Part shown: positions 7,660 to 12,574 of the stretch, piece by piece
Position numbering within the stretch: position 1 is the first letter of the stretch
Layout of the letters: every line of letters begins with the position of its first letter
NCBI RefSeq assembly: GCF_000026985.1
Contig: NC_017390.1
Span: 75,749 to 88,322 of the forward strand
Direction of reading: 5' to 3'
DNA length: 12,574 nucleotides
Origin: Erwinia pyrifoliae DSM 12163
GTDB lineage: Bacteria; Pseudomonadota; Gammaproteobacteria; Enterobacterales; Enterobacteriaceae
Translations under genes and position numbers: made by a program
Notes under the pieces: generated by a model
What the model saw: the letters and a program-made list of their open reading frames with translations, nothing else
Database searches by the model: none
Told to the model about the DNA's origin: nothing

Positions 7660-7832
7660 CGGCTGGCCTCCAGTACGCGAATTGCCAGATCATTAATAAC
7701 GCCGATAAGTTCGCTTTGGGCGTCCCTTTCGGTGTCGTTGTGTGTCAGAAAAAGCGCGGCCTCTGTCAGGATTTTGATTTTTTCCAGTGCGTCCAGCGCA
7801 TCATTTTTGGCATGGGTATCAGCGCGGATCAT
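7656..7832 (-). CDS. Very small hypothetical protein
   Basis: A 58-residue gene that falls below common length cut-offs. The protein starts MIRADTHAKNDALDALEKIK and ends AIRVLEASR. It is amphipathic, almost entirely helical and acidic, and suited to a small helical bundle or a partner protein. The ATG at 7832 has GGAG eight bases upstream and overlaps the stop of the 81-aa gene (ATGA). Its own stop overlaps the start of the 69-aa gene in the same way. This perfect chaining is the main evidence that it is real. Without it there would be an unexplained gap of about 170 bases in an otherwise gap-free operon. Confidence 0.72.
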   Translation of the reverse strand: MIRADTHAKNDALDALEKIKILTEAALFLTHNDTERDAQSELIGVINDLAIRVLEASR

Positions 7833-8074
7833 TGGGGTATCTCCATTCGGTCAAGCCGCATCTGTGTACGCCCTGCGGCGCTGTAAAGTTCGTGGATAAG
7901 CGTCCAGAACCGCGCCCCGGCTTTGGGGTTGGCCTCGCGTAACCGTGCGTCAAGATGGCAATCAAACAGCGCCTTTAGCTCTGCGGCATAGCGGGCGGTC
8001 ATGGCGGCATCGTGGCGCACATTCTCCAGCCTTTCAGCCGGGGATGGCGCAGTAATGGCGGGTGCGTTACGCAT
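7829..8074 (-). CDS. Small hypothetical protein, helical
   Basis: An 81-residue protein beginning MRNAPAITAPSPAERLENVR. After a Pro-rich start it is almost all helix and rich in Ala, Arg and Leu. I recognise no family. The ATG at 8074 follows GGGGTGA at good spacing and overlaps the end of the Ash/Icd-like gene by eight bases. Its stop overlaps the next start by four bases. It is part of the coupled operon with no clue to function beyond position between the Ash/Icd-like gene and the primase-helicase. Confidence 0.7.
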   Translation of the reverse strand: MRNAPAITAPSPAERLENVRHDAAMTARYAAELKALFDCHLDARLREANPKAGARFWTLIHELYSAAGRTQMRLDRMEIPQ

Positions 8075-9014
8075 GGCTCACCCCTGTAGTGGCGATGTTC
8101 AGCCGCCCGGCAAAAAAGCAGACGTTATCTTTTGCCAGAGTGCGGCGGGCTTCGCGCTCGTTTTCGGCGGCGATATGGTGGATGACGGGTGACAATGCCG
8201 GGTTATCACGGCGAACGGCGGCGATAATCCAGACAAAATGGCGGTGCTGGTGGCCTGAATTCAGGCCGAACGACTCCCACCCTTGCGGGTGTGTGGTAAT
8301 ATCCATTACAGCTTCCTCGATAATCAGTCTATCGGCGGTTGTGAGATGCCCTGTTAGTGTTGGCGCACTTCGGGGCATCGTTGTTTTTACAGATTGATAT
8401 TGCTTTACCCTGTTGTGGTAGTTACCATCTGTATTGCCATTATAATACTGGTAACTACCAATGCAAGACGAAAAAGAGAAAAAAGCGTTTGATCGCAAAG
8501 GAAGCACCATGAAGCACATACGCTTTGAGGATTCGCTTTTAGAGCAAATAAACGTTGTTGCCGGGCAAGGTAATTTCAGCTCATGGGTTAAAGACTCCTG
8601 CCGCGAAAGACTGCGGAAAGAAGGCATAGAGCCTAAAGCCTGATTATTTCCGGCATCGTGGCAAAGGGTGGCATTCGCAGTGCTGCCCTTTTTTATGGAC
8701 TCGCAAAACTCAAGGCTTCCCTTGTGCGCAGTGGTCGCAAAATGTCCTAACGTGTCCTTAAATTCGCCTCGCGTACTGGTCACGAAACTCCCTGACGTGC
8801 CCGAAAATTCTTCCCGCGCATCATTCAGGCAGAGATTTCCCCCTGTGCGATTGATGGTAGAAAAATATTCCACGGCATTAGGTTTTGTCAGGTTTTCACT
8901 TCCGGTGATCGGGCGTGAAATTACGGGTTCTTTCAGGCTCTGAACCATAACATTTACTAACAGGCCAGCCAGTGGGAAGGCTTCTTTCTGGACGGCGGCT
9001 TGAGTCACTCGCAT
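8067..9014 (-). CDS. Ash/Icd-like protein (host cell division inhibitor-like), long frame with uncertain start
   Basis: The last about 80 residues fit the Icd-like/Ash group of P1 and P4-type elements, with THPQGWESF, HFVWIIAAVRR, a stretch of AENEREARR and a terminal VCFFAGRLNI-GVSHA. P1 Icd blocks host division when overproduced, and that role is only inferred here. Three starts are possible. ATG 9014 gives 315 residues and overlaps the DUF4222-like stop. ATG 8378 gives 103. ATG 8306 gives 79 and has the best ribosome site (GAGGAA, spacing 6). The long version reads through an oppositely oriented small gene, its palindromic control region and its terminator, so the middle is of doubtful coding value. 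Upstream residues include two imperfect 15-residue repeats (RGEFKDTLGHFATT and REEFSGTSGSFVTS). Ash-type proteins often carry a poorly conserved N-terminal half, so the long form cannot be dismissed. Confidence 0.7.
   Translation of the reverse strand: MRVTQAAVQKEAFPLAGLLVNVMVQSLKEPVISRPITGSENLTKPNAVEYFSTINRTGGNLCLNDAREEFSGTSGSFVTSTRGEFKDTLGHFATTAHKGSLEFCESIKKGSTANATLCHDAGNNQALGSMPSFRSLSRQESLTHELKLPCPATTFICSKSESSKRMCFMVLPLRSNAFFSFSSCIGSYQYYNGNTDGNYHNRVKQYQSVKTTMPRSAPTLTGHLTTADRLIIEEAVMDITTHPQGWESFGLNSGHQHRHFVWIIAAVRRDNPALSPVIHHIAAENEREARRTLAKDNVCFFAGRLNIATTGVSHA
8252..8291 (-). other. Two adjacent hairpins just inside the Ash/Icd-like coding end
   Basis: On the minus strand, shortly after the ATG at 8306, comes CACCC-GCAA-GGGTG (8291-8278), a five-base-pair stem with a GNRA-type tetraloop. 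Ten bases further is a perfect 16-bp palindrome, GGCCTGAATTCAGGCC (8267-8252). They could affect early translation or be bound by protein, but both also encode plausible protein sequence. Confidence 0.4.
8416..8460. promoter_or_regulatory. Palindromic operator and promoter region of the small plus-strand gene
   Basis: TGGTAGTTACC (8416-8426) and GGTAACTACCA (8450-8460) are perfect 11-bp inverted repeats separated by 23 bases. Between them on the plus strand is TATAAT (8441-8446). No good -35 box is visible at normal spacing, so the promoter may need an activator. The right arm ends one base before an in-frame ATG at 8461. A regulator bound to both arms would cover the promoter for the plus-strand gene and lie just upstream of the shorter Ash/Icd-like reading frames. 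Confidence 0.6.
8509..8643 (+). CDS. YlcI/YnfO-like small ribbon-helix-helix-type protein
   Basis: This is the only confident plus-strand gene. The ATG at 8509 has AAAGGA seven bases upstream and gives 44 residues: MKHIRFEDSLLEQINVVAG, then a helix ending in FSSWVKDSCRERLRKEG. An ATG at 8461 would add 16 lysine-rich residues but directly abuts the operator arm and lacks a ribosome site. The pattern IRFE-LLEQI and FS-WVKDACRERL is typical of the YlcI/YnfO (DUF3950) group in enterobacterial prophages, which resembles the ribbon-helix-helix fold. It may bind the inverted repeat in front of it (inference). It lies wholly opposite the long Ash/Icd-like frame and is followed by a hairpin terminator. 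Confidence 0.75.
   Translation: MKHIRFEDSLLEQINVVAGQGNFSSWVKDSCRERLRKEGIEPKA
8662..8695 (+). terminator. Rho-independent terminator of the YlcI/YnfO-like gene
   Basis: AAAGGGTGGCA (8663-8673) pairs with TGCTGCCCTTT (8681-8691), an 11-bp stem including two G-U pairs, with a seven-base loop. Six T (8689-8694) end the structure. It starts about 20 bases after the stop at 8643. Confidence 0.7.
8731..8820. repeat. Imperfect 45-bp tandem duplication
   Basis: Units 8731-8775 and 8776-8820 agree at 31 of 45 positions by hand alignment. Both strands stay open through them. In the long Ash/Icd-like frame they encode 15-residue repeats with the pattern R-EF-T-G-F-T. Mismatches do not concentrate at third codon positions of that frame, so selection on protein is not obvious. 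Confidence 0.6.
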
Positions 9015-9178
9015 GGCGTCACCTCGATAAACTCCGCTTTAAATTTCTCTAGCGGCTGCTGGCACGGGTGCGGGTAGCCGGGGCGCATAAAAACCACGTT
9101 CCCGCCGCTCATGCCGCGCAGTGTGACGGTGCGCCCGTGTGAGTCCTTAAACTGGCGCTGTTGGGTGCGGGTGGTCAT
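9005..9178 (-). CDS. DUF4222-like small protein
   Basis: A 57-residue protein starting MTTRTQQRQFKDSHGRTVTL and containing VVFMRPGYPHPCQQPLEKFKAEFIEV. The combination of FKD-HGR, a Gly-Tyr-Pro-His/Glu-x-Cys motif and P-E-FK-F matches DUF4222 proteins of enterobacterial prophages, whose function is unknown. The likely fold is small and beta-rich. The ATG overlaps the stop of the Bro-N gene by one base (TAATG). The stop overlaps the first ATG of the long Ash/Icd-like frame by ten bases. A GGGG stretch upstream serves as ribosome site. Confidence 0.7.
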   Translation of the reverse strand: MTTRTQQRQFKDSHGRTVTLRGMSGGNVVFMRPGYPHPCQQPLEKFKAEFIEVTPCE

Positions 9179-9765
9179 TAGTGAACCCCCAGTAAATCAG
9201 GCTGGTATTTAAGCCATAGCGCCTTTTCTTCTGCGGCTAAGTTCGCTTTCTCTGTCTTGCAGGATTGCAGGGCTTTACCGCGCTTACTGGCCTTTGTTGT
9301 GTAGGTTGCTTTGCGCTTGCTGTGATCGTTAAGAAAAGCGAACGGTACGCCGTATGCGCCCGTTTTACGGATAGACGGGATCACCTCGCGGAATATCCAA
9401 TTACTGAAACGGTGTGCAAATGTGCCGGGGGTGCTGGCCTTCCGGCTGCGGGTTATCAGTTTATAAAAACCAGATTCGCGTACCGTACGCATTACCTGAT
9501 TACCTCCGGGGGTAGGTGTTAAACACTCCCCCTTTTCGTCACCATCAAGGCGGCGTAATGCGACTAAGTGATCCGCCATTTCCAGCGCAGCGCAAATATC
9601 TTTAACCATAAACCACGGTTCGCCGTTGATATTCACTATCCGCACCTGTACGCCGTCAAAACGGATAACGGTAATATCCTGCGCGGTAGCCCTGAATATA
9701 TCCATGCCCTGATTTTTGGCGTGGGGATGCCCGTCACGGCAATTAGCCATATTTTGAAATGTCAT
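9178..9765 (-). CDS. Bro-N family antirepressor-like protein
   Basis: A 195-residue protein with a Bro-N domain at about residues 30-140. The markers are VRIVNINGEPWFMVKDICAAL, a LRRLDGDEKGE segment, RESGFYKLITRSRK and F-NWIFREVIPSIRKTGAYG. Phage Bro-N/Ant proteins act as antirepressors or DNA-binding regulators that switch prophages between states. The C-terminal 55 residues are Lys-rich (KRKATYTTKASKRGKAL) and differ from the usual KilA-C or AntA endings, so the target cannot be inferred. The start at 9765 has GGAG nine bases upstream, and the preceding gene stops 15 bases away. No partner CI-like repressor is visible in the window. Confidence 0.87.
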   Translation of the reverse strand: MTFQNMANCRDGHPHAKNQGMDIFRATAQDITVIRFDGVQVRIVNINGEPWFMVKDICAALEMADHLVALRRLDGDEKGECLTPTPGGNQVMRTVRESGFYKLITRSRKASTPGTFAHRFSNWIFREVIPSIRKTGAYGVPFAFLNDHSKRKATYTTKASKRGKALQSCKTEKANLAAEEKALWLKYQPDLLGVH

Positions 9766-9780
9766 GTTTTTTAGCTCCGA

Positions 9781-10197
9781 TTAAGCGGCGGTGAATGCGT
9801 CCGGGTATAAGGTCAGAATGTCGTTAATTTCCTGCTGTGATAGCCTACGATAGCCACCAGCGGCGGCATTGTGGTTTACCAGTTGAATAACGCGCATGAC
9901 GTCAGCGCGGCATGTGAAGCGATAACGGAAATGTGATCCGATGCCGTCAGGGTTTTTCTCGTCGATACGCTCAAGGTGAATATCAAGGCTGCGTTCTAAT
10001 TCGCTGGCATAATTTCTGCCAGACGATAAGCGGCAATAGCGGAGTATTTCATTTTCGGTAAATCCGTTAACCCCGGTGCGCATCATATATATGCGGGCGC
10101 GGTGCTTTTTCGGTGCTGGCTTGATGGTGGCAGTAGGGGTATTATCGTTGGCGCTAACCTGTTCGATGATGCCCGCCACGCTGCGGGTTTTTTTCAT
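9781..10197 (-). CDS. Hypothetical protein with a possible winged-helix segment
   Basis: A 138-residue protein beginning MKKTRSVAGIIEQVSANDN. The N-terminal 35 residues look disordered and basic. Residues of about 48-95 (ENEILRYCRLSSGRNYASEL, then an acidic helix and GIGSHFRYRF) could form a small winged helix, and the C-terminus (YRRLSQQEINDILTLYP) is helical. I know of no named family. The ATG overlaps the alpA-like stop by one base (TAATG), with GGAGG at good spacing. Its position between alpA-like and Bro-N genes suggests a regulatory role (inference). Confidence 0.72.
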   Translation of the reverse strand: MKKTRSVAGIIEQVSANDNTPTATIKPAPKKHRARIYMMRTGVNGFTENEILRYCRLSSGRNYASELERSLDIHLERIDEKNPDGIGSHFRYRFTCRADVMRVIQLVNHNAAAGGYRRLSQQEINDILTLYPDAFTAA

Positions 10198-10421
10198 TAT
10201 GCCGCCTCCCGCCGTGCTGCCAGCCAGTTGTTAATCTCCACCGCATCAAAGGCGGTGATCTTTTCTCCCAGCTTCACAGGTGCGGGCATGGCTTTAGCTT
10301 TTACCCAGCGGTCAACGGTGGCAACGTGAACGCCCAGCGCATCCGCTAAAAGATAACGGCGGATGTAGCCTGTTTGTGGCAATGCTGCTTTGTGGGCGGT
10401 GGTTGTGCTATGTGTGGTCAT
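10197..10421 (-). CDS. AlpA-family regulator (excisionase-like HTH)
   Basis: A 74-residue protein with the AlpA/MerR-type helix-turn-helix at about residues 18-70: YIRRYLLADALGVHVATVDR, then WVKAKAMPAPVKLGEKITAF and the closing EINNWLAARR. The E. coli AlpA of the CP4-57 element, and Vis in P4, activate integrase expression and promote excision, and that is the likely role here. It is the first gene of the long minus-strand operon. Its ribosome site AGGGG lies in the distal arm of a potential leader hairpin, described separately, so its translation may be regulated. The integrase gene is about 1.1 kb upstream, with one cargo gene in between. Confidence 0.88.
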   Translation of the reverse strand: MTTHSTTTAHKAALPQTGYIRRYLLADALGVHVATVDRWVKAKAMPAPVKLGEKITAFDAVEINNWLAARREAA

Positions 10422-10425
10422 ATGT

Positions 10426-10464
10426 CCCCTAACTTTCTTATACCGCGCTGTGCGGCGTTAGGGG
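10426..10464 (-). promoter_or_regulatory. Inverted repeat covering the alpA-like ribosome-binding site
   Basis: CCCCTAAC (10426-10433) and GTTAGGGG (10457-10464) are perfect 8-bp inverted repeats. Inside lies a second stem CCGC-GCTGT-GCGG (10443-10455). In the minus-strand transcript the second arm reads GUUAGGGG and contains the Shine-Dalgarno of the alpA-like gene, four bases before its AUG. The arms could hide that site in RNA, or form a DNA operator. No clear promoter boxes were found upstream. Confidence 0.6.
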
Positions 10465-10499
10465 TATGATTCTTTAAATTAATAGCACTGTCATCGCAC

Positions 10500-10516
10500 C
10501 GAAAATCAAGTTTTCG
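10500..10516. repeat. Small palindrome upstream of the alpA-like operon
   Basis: CGAAAA-TCAAG-TTTTCG is a perfect six-base-pair inverted repeat 79 bases upstream of the alpA-like ATG and 9 bases past the stop of the cargo gene. With no T run directly after it in either direction it is a poor terminator, so an operator is possible. Confidence 0.3.
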
Positions 10517-10524
10517 TTACGAAC

Positions 10525-11410
10525 TTATTTGTTTGATTTTAAAATCTTATTTGCTTCTGAAAAGTAATCATCAATCTTTCTTTGTTTCAATGAACTATTC
10601 CTTTCAACCATCTCAGACTTCAGTGAGTCTTGTGTCCATCTCTTGGATTTTATGTCAGCATTTTTGAGTGTATCTAGTAGTGTGCCTATGATTTGCAAGC
10701 TTTCATTTAGGCTTAAGTTATTATCGCTGTCATTTAATAAGCCGTTCTCAAATTTTTCAATATTCTTTGTTCTAAAAACAAACTCGACCTTCCCCAGGCT
10801 ATCGGCAAGGGTAAAAAAAATCATGGTAGTTATCGAAGTCAACTGGAATGCCTTTTTCCTTATCGAAATAAACAATCTCACCATCATTGTTAGCGTTAAA
10901 AACAAACTCGTTAAAACTCTCCATAATGTTAAAAGTTCCGATTGATGTGCTTAAAAACGCCCCTTCTATGTTATGAAATTCTCTAGGTACCTTTCCCCTT
11001 TCAGATTCGAACTCATGAAGTACATCAAGTAACTCGGCTCCAATCATAGGGAGATCATACAAATCCCCAGATTTAAGCCTGCGAATACTACCCTCTCTTT
11101 CAACACGGTAAAAATCAGCATCTAACTCACTGTTAGAAAAAAAATTTTCACTACCCAAAACATTAATGTAAGCCCCGTCTGGGGTAGTTTGTATTATTCC
11201 TGCCTTAAGAAATTCCCTTTTCGTCGTGATGACCTCTTTTGCTAAAACTCCATAGCGGTCACCATCGAGTAAAACAGAGATGGTCAAATGGCCATCTAGG
11301 GCGAGTTGCAAGCAGTCAGATGGAGATACGGACTCACCCATTGATTTAGACAACCTCTTTGCAGTATCTTCGACTGCTAGCCATTTTTTTAGTTTGAATA
11401 AGTTGCTCAT
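10525..11410 (-). pseudogene. Frameshifted AT-rich cargo gene of unknown function beside the integrase
   Basis: Two adjacent frames form one protein. The first (ATG 11410, MSNLFKLKKWLAVEDTAKRL) runs to a stop at 10799. The second carries ADSLGKVEFVFRTKNIEKFE to LKSNK at 10525. They meet at a run of eight T on the minus strand (10813-10820). Removing one T joins them as YHDFFTLADSLGKV, giving about 294 residues. The family is a common unknown near integrases: N-terminal KLKKWL--EDTAKRLS, a DLPMIGAELLDV core and a C-terminal helical regulator-like tail (IDDYFSEANKIL). The GTG at 11431 is a less likely start than the ATG, which has AGGTG upstream. The gene is clearly more AT-rich than its neighbours, suggesting separate acquisition. 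Sequencing error, real mutation or slippage at the homopolymer are all possible. Confidence 0.75.
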
Positions 11411-11433
11411 AACGTCACCTATAAACGTCACCT
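11411..11433. repeat. Ten-base direct repeat in the leader of the cargo gene
   Basis: AACGTCACCT occurs at 11411-11420 and 11424-11433 (AGGTGACGTT on the minus strand), 13 bases apart. The copy nearest the gene supplies its ribosome-binding site. This may be a small duplication or a binding site. Confidence 0.4.
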
Positions 11434-11498
11434 TAAAAAGATGACCAGATCAGGCGGTAAGGTTTGCCGCTTTTCGCCCCGTCAGGCTAGATCCGGTC
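11434..11498 (-). terminator. Branched hairpin terminator after the integrase gene
   Basis: In the minus direction GACCGGATC (11498-11490) pairs with GATCTGGTC (11451-11443) over nine base pairs including one G-U, followed by ATCTTTTT. The 38-base interior contains a smaller stem GCGG/CCGC. The structure begins about 40 bases after the integrase stop and ends before the cargo gene's leader. The large loop makes this a tentative call. Confidence 0.4.
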
Positions 11499-11512
11499 AG
11501 TTCGTTAATTCT

Positions 11513-11543
11513 GGTTACTAATCGCGGTTACTGGCTGGTTACT
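11513..11543. repeat. Three GGTTACT direct repeats at the integrase 3' end
   Basis: GGTTACT occurs at 11513-11519, 11526-11532 and 11537-11543, with start-to-start spacings of 13 and 11 bases. The last copy includes the integrase stop codon. Short, roughly helically spaced repeats near an integrase may be recombinase or excisionase binding sites, but may also be chance. Confidence 0.35.
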
Positions 11544-12574
11544 TTGCCTTTCTCAACGGCGTTACGTTGTATTCCTCGCCACGTTCCAGCGCTACCAGTA
11601 AATCAGCCCACTGCGTTAACGCTGCTTTGCGTTCGTCAAAATATTGATGCCTGTTATAGATACCCTCGACGCCCTTGATACGGTGGTTTAAACAACGCTC
11701 TGCCACTACCGGATCTATGCCCAGCGCTGCAAGGTGAGTGCGAGCGGTGCGCCTAAAGTCATGTATGGTGAAATTAGGTACATCAGGCAGTTCTGCCCTT
11801 ACTTTTGACAGCGCCACGGGTAGGGTACTTTCCTGAATATGGGGGATCATCCTGTTTTGCATCTTTCGTGCTGGCAGAACCCATTTACTGTTACAGGAAA
11901 AGGTGTGTAATTCTTCCAGCCATTTAACAGCGGGCGGGGGTAGGGGGATGTTGATAGCATCGCCGTTTTTGCTGCGTTCTTCTGGCAAGTGCCATACAGC
12001 GCCGTTCAGGTCGAATTCTTCCCACCGCGCCGCACATAGCTCCATCTTTCTAACGCATAGCGTCAGTAGCAGCTTAAAAGTAATTTCATTCTGGCGGCTA
12101 AACCCTTTGGCTGTGCGCATGGCTGAAAACAGCCGGATTAACTCATCGCGGGTTAACCAGCGTTCGCGGCTCACTTCCTTACCGCCTGCGTCTGCCACTT
12201 CAAAGGCTGAACAAGGGTTAATCTCTAAAGCGTGGCGTTTTATGCCGTAGTCGAATATGCGGCGCGTCCATCGTAAAACATCCGTTGCTATGGTAGGCGC
12301 TCCACGGTCTACGATGGCTTTTAGCATATCGTCAATATGGCGTGGCTTTACGTCCTCCACCTTCATGCTTCCTATGCGGGGGTTTATGTCCTTATCAATG
12401 CGGCGGCGCAGTATATCCGGGTGTTTCCAGCGTGGCAGTATTTGCCGGGTAAAGTATTCGGCGGCGAGGTCAGACACGCGCATGGCATTTTTATCTGCTT
12501 CCATCTTCGCCAGCGCTTCGGCTTTACGCTGCTGTTTCTCTCCTGCAACGTCATAACCGAGCGCAACGCGGGCG
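11539..12574 (-). CDS. int: P4-family tyrosine integrase, 5' end outside the window
   Basis: Site-specific recombinase that inserts and excises the element. The frame is open to the window edge, where it reads ARVALGYDVAGEKQQRKAEALAKMEADK, typical of the linker after the N-terminal DUF4102-like arm domain, so roughly the first 70-100 residues are missing. Counting from the first in-window Met (12504), a core-binding domain covers about 8-100 and the catalytic domain about 115-300. Active-site residues are R152 (LCVRKMEL), K179 (RSKNGDAINIP), H248 and R251 (IHDFRRTARTHL), H274 (CLNHRI) and the nucleophile Y283 (GIYNRHQY). All are present, so the enzyme looks functional. The attachment site should lie to the right, beyond the window. 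Confidence 0.93.
   Translation of the reverse strand, partial: ARVALGYDVAGEKQQRKAEALAKMEADKNAMRVSDLAAEYFTRQILPRWKHPDILRRRIDKDINPRIGSMKVEDVKPRHIDDMLKAIVDRGAPTIATDVLRWTRRIFDYGIKRHALEINPCSAFEVADAGGKEVSRERWLTRDELIRLFSAMRTAKGFSRQNEITFKLLLTLCVRKMELCAARWEEFDLNGAVWHLPEERSKNGDAINIPLPPPAVKWLEELHTFSCNSKWVLPARKMQNRMIPHIQESTLPVALSKVRAELPDVPNFTIHDFRRTARTHLAALGIDPVVAERCLNHRIKGVEGIYNRHQYFDERKAALTQWADLLVALERGEEYNVTPLRKAK

Noticed and set aside
8668..8943. 91-codon plus-strand frame after the YlcI/YnfO-like gene
   Set aside because: It begins inside the terminator hairpin, lacks a ribosome site and is unlike any protein I know. Kept only as part of the repeat finding.
8378..9178. C4-type antisense RNA upstream of the Icd-like gene
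   Set aside because: Expected from P1/P4 biology, but I could not find by eye the paired stem-loops with complementarity to the icd start region. A covariance search is needed.
10525..10905. Separate 126-codon gene downstream of the cargo gene
   Set aside because: Its first about 35 residues are an out-of-frame reading of the 203-aa upstream part. The rest joins that frame when one T is removed, so it is a fragment of one gene.
1..12574. Classical P4 functions: sid capsid-size gene, psu, delta/ogr activator, cos site
   Set aside because: None is recognisable here. They may be absent or lie outside the window, so assignment as a true P4-like satellite stays tentative.

Overview
This window looks like part of an integrated mobile element of an enterobacterium (Enterobacterales; genus not determinable by eye). 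It most resembles a P4-type phage satellite or a satellite-like genomic island. The evidence is a P4-family tyrosine integrase at the right edge, an AlpA-type regulator, a Bro-N antirepressor, an Ash/Icd-like protein, a string of tiny overlapping genes and a large primase-helicase. Nearly everything is on the minus strand, so transcription runs from right to left.

Layout from right to left. (1) 11539-12574: integrase, its 5' end cut off by the window edge, followed by a branched hairpin with a T run. (2) 10525-11410: an AT-rich cargo gene of a widespread unknown family, split by one extra base in a run of eight T (minus strand). (3) 10421 to 4004: a tightly packed block of ten genes: alpA-like, 138-aa protein, Bro-N, DUF4222-like, Ash/Icd-like, 81-aa, 58-aa, 69-aa and 203-aa proteins, then a 943-aa zinc-ribbon/TOPRIM/DUF927 primase-helicase. 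Most junctions overlap by 1-10 bases, so the block is probably one translationally coupled operon. The alpA ribosome-binding site lies in a potential hairpin. Inside the Ash/Icd-like frame sits an oppositely oriented small YlcI/YnfO-like gene with its own palindromic control region and terminator. (4) 3501-4003: no gene, but twelve perfect copies of the 9-mer GTTGGTTCA in both orientations with an AT-rich gap. This is a strong candidate replication origin for the adjacent primase-helicase. (5) 3500 to 19: a second operon with a small ribbon-helix-helix-like gene preceded by phased operator-like repeats, a 109-aa unknown, a complete 774-aa lambda-type tail tape-measure protein and a 196-aa zinc-ribbon protein.

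Interpretation (inference): the right part handles integration, regulation and autonomous replication. The left operon is a cargo module that pairs a tape-measure protein with no other recognisable tail gene in the window. If the element is a satellite, that protein could act in helper tails, affecting length, genome injection or host specificity. The least explained signals are the GTTGGTTCA array, the stand-alone tape-measure module, the strong internal start inside the primase-helicase gene, and the nested opposite-strand arrangement at the Ash/Icd-like locus. No tRNA, rRNA, insertion sequence, CRISPR array or attachment site was seen.
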